Source of the DNA: Oscillospiraceae bacterium
GTDB taxonomy: Bacteria > Bacillota > Clostridia > Oscillospirales > Oscillospiraceae
NCBI GenBank assembly: GCA_015067605.1
Contig: SVME01000003.1
Span: 1 to 56,229, forward strand
Length of the DNA stretch: 56,229 nucleotides
Direction of reading: 5' to 3'
Part shown: piece by piece, positions 1 through 7,815 of the stretch
Layout: each line of letters opens with the position of its first letter
Numbering within the stretch: position 1 is the stretch's first letter
Made by a program: the position numbers and the translations under genes
Notes under the pieces: model-generated
What the model saw: only the letters and a program-made list of their open reading frames with translations
Database searches by the model: none
Told to the model about the DNA's origin: nothing

Positions 1-165
1 CGGAAGGGGGATGGCGATACCTGAAATGCAATATCAGGTCTGAAAAGATACAAAAACTATTATGTTTCTGCCCGTATTCCCCTTCAGTCACCGCCTTTGG
101 CGGTGACAGCTTCCCCTCGGGGGAAGCGATGCGGCTTCGCCGCTAGTGCGATAAACGATAATTTA
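1..165. repeat. Family A MITE-like repeat, right part (cut by window start)
   Basis: This matches the right two thirds of the complete copy at 49401-49643: the GGCGGTGACAGC and CTTCCCCTCGGGGGAAG palindromes are followed by GCGGCTTCGCCGC and the terminus ATAAACGATAATTTA. The left end lies before the window. The terminal TTA (163-165) doubles as the stop codon of the exonuclease gene. Confidence 0.85.
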
Positions 166-837
166 TTTCATATACAATGGTGTTTTCATATCGCTGGGCT
201 GGGGTTTATATGTAACAGAGCCGATGGGACGACCGTCAATGCCAAACTGGGGCAGGTATCCGAACAGGTTTACATAATTCAGTAAATCATCCCGCTCCTC
301 CACCATCTTCTCCATCACCGCCACCGTGGCCAACACGTCATCAATGGCTCGGTGGGAATTGACCACCTTACCCGCCAGCCCGTATGCCTCGATGGCGCTG
401 CTGAGCCGGTGGGGAAACTGCCGCCGGTCACGGTACACCGTCAAAAGATCCAGCTTATCCTTCCCCTTCAGAATCTGGGGATCTCCGTCCCGCAGCAGCA
501 TATAGTAAAGAAAACTCAGGTCAAAATGGGCATTATATGCCAAAAGCAGCGTATTTCCGCTGATCATTTCCCCGATATCACGACACACTCGGGTCTTGGG
601 CAGCCCCCGCTCACGAATGTCCATTTCGGTGATGCCGGTGAGCTGCTGGATTTTCGGAGGGATAAAGCCACCGGGGCTTAGATTCACCAGCTCGTCGTAC
701 TGCCGAACTACACCCTGTCGCTCCAAAACCACCGCAGAAAATTCGATGATTTCATCCCGACTATATTCCAGACCGGTGGTTTCCGTGTCGAACAGCACCA
801 GCCGGTCATATTTCTCAAAAAATTTCTCCAAACTCAT
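163..837 (-). CDS. DnaQ-like 3'-5' exonuclease (DEDDh family)
   Basis: A 224-residue protein with all three exonuclease motifs of the DNA polymerase III epsilon superfamily: Exo I D17-T-E19, Exo II around N102-A-H-F-D106, and Exo III H162-R-A-x-x-D167. His162 marks it as the DEDDh subgroup, which hydrolyses DNA or RNA 3' ends with two metal ions. It is a stand-alone exonuclease domain with a roughly 40-residue C-terminal extension and no polymerase part, so it may act in repair or RNA trimming rather than as the replicative proofreader. Its ATG overlaps the stop codon of the upstream CYTH gene (ATGA), indicating translational coupling. Its own stop codon lies in the terminal repeat of a family A element, so the natural C-terminus may have been altered slightly by the insertion. 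Confidence 0.88.
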   Translation of the reverse strand: MSLEKFFEKYDRLVLFDTETTGLEYSRDEIIEFSAVVLERQGVVRQYDELVNLSPGGFIPPKIQQLTGITEMDIRERGLPKTRVCRDIGEMISGNTLLLAYNAHFDLSFLYYMLLRDGDPQILKGKDKLDLLTVYRDRRQFPHRLSSAIEAYGLAGKVVNSHRAIDDVLATVAVMEKMVEERDDLLNYVNLFGYLPQFGIDGRPIGSVTYKPQPSDMKTPLYMK

Positions 838-1421
838 ATATTTTCTCCCTTCGCCAGCGCCAATGCACGGCGGAATTTGCTACGTTTCTGGGGCACCAGC
901 CCAAACCGTTGGGCCAGCAGCGCCCCGAATGCCACGGCATCCTCCGGACTACCGGATTTCAGCTCCACCTCGATTTCGCACAGGGGCATCTCCTGCCCGC
1001 CGCCGGAAAGGATGCCCCGATCCAGGGCAATTTCCAGCTGGCTTTCACGGAAGGTCACCACGCCGGCCTGACGGGTAAAGCGGGCGCCGCACACCGGCAC
1101 CACTCCCGCCGCCGTCAGGGACAGCAGCGCCTCATCGGCGCCGAGTTTACATAACTTCGGTATTGCCTGCTCAATATCCTCACATTCGCACTCCCATTCC
1201 CCCCGTCCGTAAGTTGAAACAGGGGTCTTGACGGTGCAGACCGATGCATCATTTTCCATCCGGCGACGCAGGGTAATGTGCCTATGGGACAGGGCGGAAT
1301 CCGGCGTGTCGAAATAGGTGGTTTCCATCTGGAAGGTCTGGTATTCCAGCGGATAAGCCGCCAGTACCGCCTCCTGCTGCGCAGGCTCCGCCGAATACTT
1401 CATCTCAAATTCAATGCCCAT
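834..1421 (-). CDS. CYTH domain protein (triphosphate tunnel metalloenzyme family)
   Basis: A 195-residue protein that opens with the CYTH signature ExExK (E4, E6, K8), followed by alternating basic strands such as TLRRR and a later E-I-E-V-E-L segment, as in triphosphate tunnel enzymes. Members hydrolyse inorganic triphosphate or thiamine triphosphate, or make cAMP; which one applies here cannot be read from sequence. The start is supported by GGAGG six bases before ATG. It is coupled by a 4-base overlap to the downstream exonuclease, but no shared pathway is obvious. Confidence 0.82.
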   Translation of the reverse strand: MGIEFEMKYSAEPAQQEAVLAAYPLEYQTFQMETTYFDTPDSALSHRHITLRRRMENDASVCTVKTPVSTYGRGEWECECEDIEQAIPKLCKLGADEALLSLTAAGVVPVCGARFTRQAGVVTFRESQLEIALDRGILSGGGQEMPLCEIEVELKSGSPEDAVAFGALLAQRFGLVPQKRSKFRRALALAKGENI

Positions 1422-1442
1422 ACATGGCCTCCATTCCTGAGG

Positions 1443-1487
1443 TAAATCATCGCTTACCAGCGTACCGCTGTAATAAACGATAATTTA
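1443..1487. repeat. Miniature family A element (45 bp)
   Basis: The two family A termini, TAAATCATCGCTTACC and TAATAAACGATAATTTA, stand almost back to back around a short CAGCG/CGCTG stem, with no core. It lies between the divergent CYTH and spoIIE genes. It looks like a terminal-only deletion derivative. Confidence 0.65.
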
Positions 1488-1623
1488 CCTACCATATGCA
1501 GACCATTATACACCCTTTTTTGCCATCATGCAAGAAACTTTCGCATCTGTCCTGATCCGACAGGATAATTTCCTCTTTCGTGATAGGATCATAGCATGAC
1601 ATTCGAGAAAGGCGTGGTACATA

Positions 1624-3561
1624 ATGATGATGTCCCTGAGCAGCTACGTCCGCAGAGGACAGCGGATATTCCGTCGGCTGGCATGGAACCCAAAACTGCG
1701 AATTACATTCAAGAGCCTCGGCTACTTCCTGTGCGGCCTGATATTCAGCGGAGCCAGTCTGGCCAACCTCCCCCTACCGTTGCCACTGAGCGTGCTGTGC
1801 GCCGCGGGCGGAAGCTGGCCTTCGCTGCTGATCAGCATGGGGAGCGGGCTGGGCTACTGGCTGTTCTGGGGCAGTGCCGGCGCTCAGGGGCTGGTATGGA
1901 CGGGTGCGGGACTGGTAATCAGCCTTGCTCTTGGCAGCCGGCGGCCATCCATGCATCTACCCCTGCTGATGCCCGCATTGGCAGCGTTCAGCGTGGCCTT
2001 TACGGGGCTGTTGTTCCAGCTCCTATACAAAGTGGATAGCACGCCATTTCTGATGTACCTGCTAAGGGTGTGTCTGGCCTTTGGGTCCACTGTGGTATTC
2101 GCTAACCTGCGGGAGCGGCGTGATCCGGTGACAGACTGGTTGGCAGGAGCATTGGCGGTGCTGGCGCTGGCACAGGTATCCCCGTTGGCGAGCTTTAACG
2201 TGGGATTTATTGCAGCCGGTGCGTTGGCAGCCGGTGCGCCTTTTCCGGCAGCAGCACTAGCTGGGCTGGCAATGGATCTGAGTCAGGTGACGCAAGTGCC
2301 CATGACCGCCGTGCTCTGTCTGGCATTTCTGGTGCGTCTGATTCCACATCTGCCTCAATGGACTCCCTACGCCGCTCCCGCGCTGGTATATATGCCGATT
2401 GCGGCGTTGTGCGGCGTGCTGGATGTGACACCGCTGCTGCCACTGGCCATCGGCGGAGGACTGGGGATATTCCTCCCCGGACGTACTCCCATTCATCGCC
2501 GTCGGGGAGAAACGGGCATTGCGCAGGTGCGGCTGGAGCTGACGGCGGCGGTGCTGGCTCAAGGGGAACAGCTGCTGCTGGAAACGCCGGAATACCCCAT
2601 TGATGAGCCGGCGATTTTGTCACGGGCAGCAGATCGGGCCTGTGGCAGCTGTCCCTGCCGGAACAACTGTCGGGACATTACCTCGGCAGAGCAGCTGCCC
2701 ACTACCCTGCTGCATCGCCCTCTGCTGGGCACCGATGATTTACCCTTCACCTGCCGCAAGCCCGGGCGGCTTCTGCTGGAGATCCGACGCAGTCAAGACC
2801 AGTATCGGGCCATTCGAGGAGATCGAGATCGTCAGCGGGAATATCGAAACGCCCTGACCCAGCAGTATCGGTTCCTGTCGGAGTATCTGCAGGAGCTTGC
2901 TGACCAGCTGCCCCGAAAATCCGACCCTCTGCAGCAGCGCTTTGAGGTGGATGTGGCGGTGCGCAGCACAGGACTGGAAGGTGTCAATGGGGATCGGTGT
3001 CTTTGGTTTGCGGGCACGGAGCTAAACTATTATGTGGTACTGTGCGACGGCATGGGTACCGGCTCCGGCGCTGCCGAGGAGGGTCGCACCGCCGCAGCCA
3101 TGCTCCGTCGACTGCTCAGCGCCGGCTTCCCGCCGGAATACGCATTGCGTAGCTTGAACAGCCTGTGCGTTCTGCGAGGTCGGGGCGGGTCCGTGACAGC
3201 GGATCTGGCGCAGGTGGATTTGAGTACGGGACGGGTGGCACTATACAAATGGGGGGCGGCTCCCTCCTATCTGCTGACCCCCCTTGGACCAGAAAAAATC
3301 GGGACAGCCAGCCCACCGCCTGGCCTGTCGGTCACAGGCGTTCGGGAAACGGTGGACAAGCTGTCCCTGCGTCGGGGAGAAACGCTGGTACTGCTCAGCG
3401 ACGGCGTAGACGGAGAGGCTGCCATGCGCCGCGCCGGGGAGCTGACCGGAGAGGACCTTGGGGATACGGTCGCACGGGTCATGCGCTACGGCAGAGGGGA
3501 TACCGCCGACGATGCCACCGCCGCGGTGATTCGCCTGTATCCGACTGCCTTGTCAACATAA
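1624..3561 (+). CDS. spoIIE: Stage II sporulation protein E (PP2C-type serine phosphatase)
   Basis: A 645-residue protein with the SpoIIE architecture. About ten hydrophobic segments span residues 25-300, followed by a cytoplasmic linker with the Cys cluster CGSCPCRNNC and a C-terminal PP2C phosphatase domain (about 430-640). Metal-binding aspartates are visible in CDGMGTG (D475) and near GDTADDATAA (about 629). In Bacillus this protein dephosphorylates SpoIIAA to release sigma F in the forespore and also acts at the polar septum. It is shorter than the roughly 825-residue Bacillus protein, mainly in the linker. Three consecutive ATG codons (1624, 1627, 1630) follow a weak AAAGG site, so the exact start is uncertain. 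It is monocistronic here. It implies a spore-forming host. Confidence 0.93.
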   Translation: MMMSLSSYVRRGQRIFRRLAWNPKLRITFKSLGYFLCGLIFSGASLANLPLPLPLSVLCAAGGSWPSLLISMGSGLGYWLFWGSAGAQGLVWTGAGLVISLALGSRRPSMHLPLLMPALAAFSVAFTGLLFQLLYKVDSTPFLMYLLRVCLAFGSTVVFANLRERRDPVTDWLAGALAVLALAQVSPLASFNVGFIAAGALAAGAPFPAAALAGLAMDLSQVTQVPMTAVLCLAFLVRLIPHLPQWTPYAAPALVYMPIAALCGVLDVTPLLPLAIGGGLGIFLPGRTPIHRRRGETGIAQVRLELTAAVLAQGEQLLLETPEYPIDEPAILSRAADRACGSCPCRNNCRDITSAEQLPTTLLHRPLLGTDDLPFTCRKPGRLLLEIRRSQDQYRAIRGDRDRQREYRNALTQQYRFLSEYLQELADQLPRKSDPLQQRFEVDVAVRSTGLEGVNGDRCLWFAGTELNYYVVLCDGMGTGSGAAEEGRTAAAMLRRLLSAGFPPEYALRSLNSLCVLRGRGGSVTADLAQVDLSTGRVALYKWGAAPSYLLTPLGPEKIGTASPPPGLSVTGVRETVDKLSLRRGETLVLLSDGVDGEAAMRRAGELTGEDLGDTVARVMRYGRGDTADDATAAVIRLYPTALST

Positions 3562-3730
3562 TACCATCTCCATAACGAAAATACTGTCGAAACACAAGAT
3601 GTAGCACAAATAAATGTAGAAAAGCTACTATATTTAGTTCTTTATGCCGACACCGCTCGCTCCCCTCCCCAGTGACAAAACCACCGGACAGAAAAAAATC
3701 GTTTGGCACTCCGACGAATCGAACAATCAT

Positions 3731-3910
3731 GTCATTGCGAGGAGTCCTGAAAGGGCGACGTGGCAATCTCCTGGTACAACGTTTGTACTATATCAGCCCC
3801 ACAGAAATGAAAACAGCGTCAAAACGTCATTTTCTTTCCTCAATGCTTATTATTGATGTAGCATTTCAGCCGGAGATTGCCACGTCGGGCTTCGCCCTCC
3901 TCGCAATGAC
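3731..3910. repeat. Family B palindromic repeat, complete copy (180 bp)
   Basis: It begins GTCATTGCGAGGAGTCCTG and ends with the inverted form CCTCGCAATGAC. Each end carries an inner GTGGCAATCTCC/GGAGATTGCCAC block. The centre (TTGAGGAAAGAAAATGACG on the minus strand) is shared with the copy at the window end. It fills most of the 440-base gap between spoIIE and the kinase operon; 3562-3730 holds nothing else that I recognise. Confidence 0.8.
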
Positions 3911-3967
3911 AGTGTTTTTGTAACGTAAACGATATCTCACCTCACAACATCGCTATAAGAACACACG

Positions 3968-3998
3968 AAGCCCCGCTGATGCGCAATCAGCGGGGCTT
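3968..3998 (-). terminator. Terminator of the BY-kinase operon
   Basis: A perfect 13-bp stem AAGCCCCGCTGAT / ATCAGCGGGGCTT with a 5-base loop lies 4 bases beyond the last kinase gene. The T tract is stronger on the plus strand (TTTTATT), so it may act in both directions. Confidence 0.75.
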
Positions 3999-4001
3999 TT
4001 A

Positions 4002-5504
4002 TTAATGATTGTCTTCCATCTGCTGGGCATATTTTCCATACTTACCGTACTTACTTCCATAGCCATATTTACTGCCGTAGCCGTACTTATTGCCATAGCT
4101 GTACTTCCGGTAGCCATAGTCGTAGCCGTAGCCGTAGGTGGAACGGTAGCCATAGCCGTAGTGGCGATGGAATTGGGGCACGCCATTGAACACGCAGCCG
4201 GTGATGTTCACATCCTTCTGGTGAAGCGCAGTAACCGCATTCAGCACCTGTCCACGCTTGGCGTAATCCTGCCGCACAACGTACACCACGCACTCAGCGT
4301 AGCGGCACAAAGCCGTGGCGTCGGAAACCACCTCACTGGGAGGCGTGTCCAGCACGATGTAGTCAAACTCCCGGGACAGCTTCTCCAGAATTCTACGCAT
4401 AGCCTTGTACTCGATGCTGTACTGCCGCTTGTCGGTGCTGCGGCCAGAAACAAAGCACAGACCGCTGTTCGTCGAGCGAATGCATTTGGTAATGGAAAGC
4501 TCAGGATTCTTCAGGCATTCCATCAAACCATCGCCGCTGGCCTTCTCGCCCAGAAACTTCGCCACGCTTTGATTGCGGAAGTCCGCATCCAGAACCACGA
4601 CCTTGTGGCCGTCCTTCACCAGCGACTGGGCCAGATTCACCGCCACGGTAGTCTTGCCTTCGCCGGCTAGGGTACTGGTGATCAGGACCGTCTTCTTCTC
4701 CGCATCGGCCAGCTCCTTCTTGATCTTCATACGAAGACCCCGCAGAGATTCGGACATATTGGCGTTGGAATCGGCGCTGATAACCGTATTGGATTCCTTC
4801 CGCCGCTTCTTCACCGCAACCTTGGGCAGCGCCACCAGAATCGGCAGGTTAATGGTATTTTTCAGCTCGTCGGCGGTCTGAATAGTGCGGGAGCCCAGCG
4901 CCAGCAGGAACATCACGCCCAAGCTCAGAACAATACCAACGATGACACCCTTCGCAGCGGATCTTGTGGGGGAGAATGCGTTAAAAGGATTGGTGGGCTT
5001 GGTGGGAGATTCCACGATCTTGATCTGGGGATTGTCCACCATGTACACCGCCACCTGCGGATAGCACTCGATAATAGCGCACAGGTAATCATAGGCATCC
5101 TGCGGGTCATTGCTCTCCACCGTCAGCACCAGCATATTGCTGTCAGTAACGGATTCGGCAGTAGCATTACCGTTGGAATACCCACGGGGAATCTTTTCCT
5201 CAATCAAATCCCTCATCACCGCAGTGTTCAAAATTTTCGGAAAGGATTCTGCCAGCTGCTCTGCGGCATACTGGTCATAATAAACACCATTGCCAAAAAT
5301 ATCGTCCTGTTCATACACGCAGTCCACGGTAAAAATCGCCTTGGACTGGTACATGGGCACAAAGCTCCGCTGGGCAAGAAATGCACTGCCCACGCCGAAA
5401 AGAATCGACATCACCAGCATCAGAGGCCAGAGCTGAAAGAAGGAATTTTTGAAGCGGATCATCAGGTTGATCAGATCCAGCTTATCCGCTCTTTTATTAT
5501 CCAT
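4002..5504 (-). CDS. Wzz-type chain-length regulator fused to BY-kinase, Tyr-rich tail (copy 1)
   Basis: A 500-residue bacterial tyrosine kinase of the exopolysaccharide co-polymerase type. A Wzz-like module has transmembrane helices near 21-44 and 184-205, with a Pro-rich stretch just before the second. The cytoplasmic kinase has Walker A STLAGEGKTT (277-286), Walker A' VVVLDADFR (302-310) and Walker B YIVLDTPPS (382-390). The C-terminal tail from about residue 450 is built of YGYG and SKYG units with some 17 tyrosines, the expected autophosphorylation cluster. Such proteins control polysaccharide polymerisation and export at the membrane and are reset by a CpsB-type phosphatase, encoded upstream in this locus. 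It overlaps the preceding paralogue by 8 bases. The tail is unusually long and repetitive. Confidence 0.92.
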   Translation of the reverse strand: MDNKRADKLDLINLMIRFKNSFFQLWPLMLVMSILFGVGSAFLAQRSFVPMYQSKAIFTVDCVYEQDDIFGNGVYYDQYAAEQLAESFPKILNTAVMRDLIEEKIPRGYSNGNATAESVTDSNMLVLTVESNDPQDAYDYLCAIIECYPQVAVYMVDNPQIKIVESPTKPTNPFNAFSPTRSAAKGVIVGIVLSLGVMFLLALGSRTIQTADELKNTINLPILVALPKVAVKKRRKESNTVISADSNANMSESLRGLRMKIKKELADAEKKTVLITSTLAGEGKTTVAVNLAQSLVKDGHKVVVLDADFRNQSVAKFLGEKASGDGLMECLKNPELSITKCIRSTNSGLCFVSGRSTDKRQYSIEYKAMRRILEKLSREFDYIVLDTPPSEVVSDATALCRYAECVVYVVRQDYAKRGQVLNAVTALHQKDVNITGCVFNGVPQFHRHYGYGYRSTYGYGYDYGYRKYSYGNKYGYGSKYGYGSKYGKYGKYAQQMEDNH

Positions 5505-6984
5505 TCTTCACCTCTCCTTCCCCTTTTTGCGATGACTCCGGATTCTTTCCGTAGCCATACTTGCCATAGCCGTACCTGCCGCCATATTTGACGCCGTATT
5601 TGTTGCCATAGCCATAGCGGTCACGGAAGGTTTCCAGCATATCATTCAGGATGACACCGAGGAAATCGGATTTGTACCGGCGCAGACCATCAATGGCATC
5701 ATTGACATCGCAGGCGGCAGTATAGTCCTGTCGGACCACCAGCAGCGACGCATCCACCTTATCCGCCAGAATCTCCGCGTCTGGGAACATACCCATAGGA
5801 GGCGTATCCACAATCACGAAATCAAATACCCGTAGCTGCTCCAGCACGGCAGTCATGGTTTCGCCAGACACTAGCTCCGCAGAACGACTGTCGTAGGAGG
5901 TGGCAAAGAGCATATACAGACTCATCTGCTCGTGACGCATCATGCAGCTCAGGAGATTTTCCTTAGAATAGGGACGGCCCAGCATCTTGTTCAGAGGCAT
6001 CTCGGAGCTGTATACATCCTCAAAAAATCGATTCAGTGCGGGCTTGCGCAGGTCTGCATCCACCAGCGCCACGTTATGGCCCTTCATAGCCAGCGCCGCC
6101 GCCACGTTGCCGGCGATGGTGGATTTACCCTCGCTCTCGCCGACACCGGTGAACATGAATACCTTCCGTCCACGGGCGTTGGCCTCATGCTCCAGCTGGC
6201 TACAGATGGTACTGATTTGCTCGTTGTAGGAAAAGCTGGTGGTGGGCGCAAAGACCTGCACCTGCTTATTTGTGTTTTTCAGAATAGTTTTCAACGTCCG
6301 GTTCTTCCACTCACGGTTCACCGAGGCCAGAATCGGCGCATCCAGCATCTGCCGAGCACCGGTACGGGTCTGGATGGTTTCGCCCCGAACGGAGAAGAAA
6401 CACAGCAAACCAATCATCAAAATCGCGCCAACCAGCGCAGCGATTTGGGCCGTCTGGGTGGTATTGACCAGATTGGAGGGTGTGGAAGAAACCGTAGGAT
6501 TCTGAAGGATATTCAGAACACTCCGGTTAGCAATGTAATCCGCCATGGCAGGGAACACATCCACCAGCGCATCCAACGCCAAAAATGCCTCCTCGGGGGT
6601 AGAAGCCGTCACATTGACCACGATAAAGTTGCTGTCACCCACCTGCTCGGCGGTAATGGTGCCGCTGAAGCCCGTCAGACGGGGGTCTGTAGCGCTGATG
6701 CCCTCCCGCATCAAATCTGTTTCCACCAGCTCCGACAGAACCGCCGCCACCTCACGGGTGGAAGTCAGGTTGCCGGAGGACAGCGCTGAGGTGGTACGGG
6801 AATTGACCGCATAGGTCATGGTTGCCTGATACTGAGGCACGTAAAACCAGTGCAACGCAAAGGTTGTTGTCATAGCGAACACCAAAGCTGTGGCCACAAT
6901 CATCCAGAAATTGCGAAACAGCGCTCGCAGCAGGCACACAGGAGAAACGAAGCTGAACTGAAAAGAGCGATTATTCTGGTCCAT
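5497..6984 (-). CDS. Wzz-type chain-length regulator fused to BY-kinase (copy 2)
   Basis: A 495-residue paralogue of the next gene with the same layout: transmembrane helices near 24-46 and 180-198, Walker A GVGESEGKST (280-289), Walker A' VALVDADLRKP (305-315), Walker B FVIVDTPPM (about 386-394), and a C-terminal tail with 8 tyrosines in YGYG/KYG units. The start is set by GAGGAGG seven bases upstream. Two full-length fused kinases in tandem is unusual, since Gram-positive systems normally have one kinase or a split Wzz/kinase pair. The two may form hetero-rings or set different chain lengths. Its 3' end overlaps the start of copy 1, so expression is coupled. Confidence 0.92.
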   Translation of the reverse strand: MDQNNRSFQFSFVSPVCLLRALFRNFWMIVATALVFAMTTTFALHWFYVPQYQATMTYAVNSRTTSALSSGNLTSTREVAAVLSELVETDLMREGISATDPRLTGFSGTITAEQVGDSNFIVVNVTASTPEEAFLALDALVDVFPAMADYIANRSVLNILQNPTVSSTPSNLVNTTQTAQIAALVGAILMIGLLCFFSVRGETIQTRTGARQMLDAPILASVNREWKNRTLKTILKNTNKQVQVFAPTTSFSYNEQISTICSQLEHEANARGRKVFMFTGVGESEGKSTIAGNVAAALAMKGHNVALVDADLRKPALNRFFEDVYSSEMPLNKMLGRPYSKENLLSCMMRHEQMSLYMLFATSYDSRSAELVSGETMTAVLEQLRVFDFVIVDTPPMGMFPDAEILADKVDASLLVVRQDYTAACDVNDAIDGLRRYKSDFLGVILNDMLETFRDRYGYGNKYGVKYGGRYGYGKYGYGKNPESSQKGEGEVKNG

Positions 6985-6996
6985 CGACGCGCCTCC

Positions 6997-7806
6997 TCAC
7001 TGCACCACCACGGTCAAAATCGCCGTGCCGCTGCCAAACTCATTGGTGTAGGAATAAAAGACCCGATAAGTGCCCACCGTCGTAGTGTCCACCCAGTTTT
7101 CAATCTGGACATCGGATAGCTCCGCTTCCCCATTGGGCACATTCACCACCGCCAGATAATTTGCCGGATCAAAATCCGCTCCCTGATTCACGTAAACCAG
7201 ATATTTGCTCAGCAACACCTCCGGCCGCTGAGGATCCCAATCCTGCCGCAGCACCGGAAGGGTCAGCGCCGCCGTGTCGCCCATGGAGTTGGTCACCTGA
7301 ATGGTGATGTTATAGATGGAGGAATTCTCGGTGGCCTCCAGCGTAGACACACGAATCTGGTCAGACACATCGCCGTCCACCACATCGTTAGCGGCCAAAC
7401 GGTTCAGCAGCTCAATCTCCTCAGACACCGTATAGGTCAGAGGTTCCTTCACCTCGAACCGGGGCTTCCGGTAATCGGTGTAGCGAATCCGGCGGACATA
7501 GGAGGCCATATTATCGTCACTGTCAAAGACATAATAGGTGACCTTCGCCGTATCCTCGCTGATTAGCTTGGAGATGCTGGCCACTATCACATGAGCCGTC
7601 AAATCTCCATCCTGTCCGTCCGATGCGGTCACATCTGCCAAAAGCTCCGCTTCGCTAACGGACGCGGACACCTCCAGCACCCCGTCGGGACAAGAAATCA
7701 CCGGCGGCTCCGTTGTATCCGTGGTGCCCTGATAGATGATGGTGGCGATGTTCGCCGCCAGCAATACCACCAGCGCAATAATTAAAACTTGCTTAATTGT
7801 TCTCAT
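6997..7806 (-). CDS. Membrane-anchored protein with Ig-like (DUF5011/HYR-type) domains
   Basis: A 269-residue protein with an N-terminal signal anchor (about 5-26, no lipobox) and an extracellular part made of about three beta-sandwich repeats with DUF5011-like wording: DVTASDGQDGDLT, ANDVVDGDVS, and a closing GTYRVFYSYTNEFGSGT. It lies 12 bases before the first kinase gene and 9 bases after the dehydratase gene, so it is part of the exopolysaccharide operon. No catalytic motif is seen. A role as a surface scaffold that holds or organises the polymer is inference. AGGAG six bases before ATG supports the start. Confidence 0.75.
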   Translation of the reverse strand: MRTIKQVLIIALVVLLAANIATIIYQGTTDTTEPPVISCPDGVLEVSASVSEAELLADVTASDGQDGDLTAHVIVASISKLISEDTAKVTYYVFDSDDNMASYVRRIRYTDYRKPRFEVKEPLTYTVSEEIELLNRLAANDVVDGDVSDQIRVSTLEATENSSIYNITIQVTNSMGDTAALTLPVLRQDWDPQRPEVLLSKYLVYVNQGADFDPANYLAVVNVPNGEAELSDVQIENWVDTTTVGTYRVFYSYTNEFGSGTAILTVVVQ

Positions 7807-7815
7807 ATGTAACTC

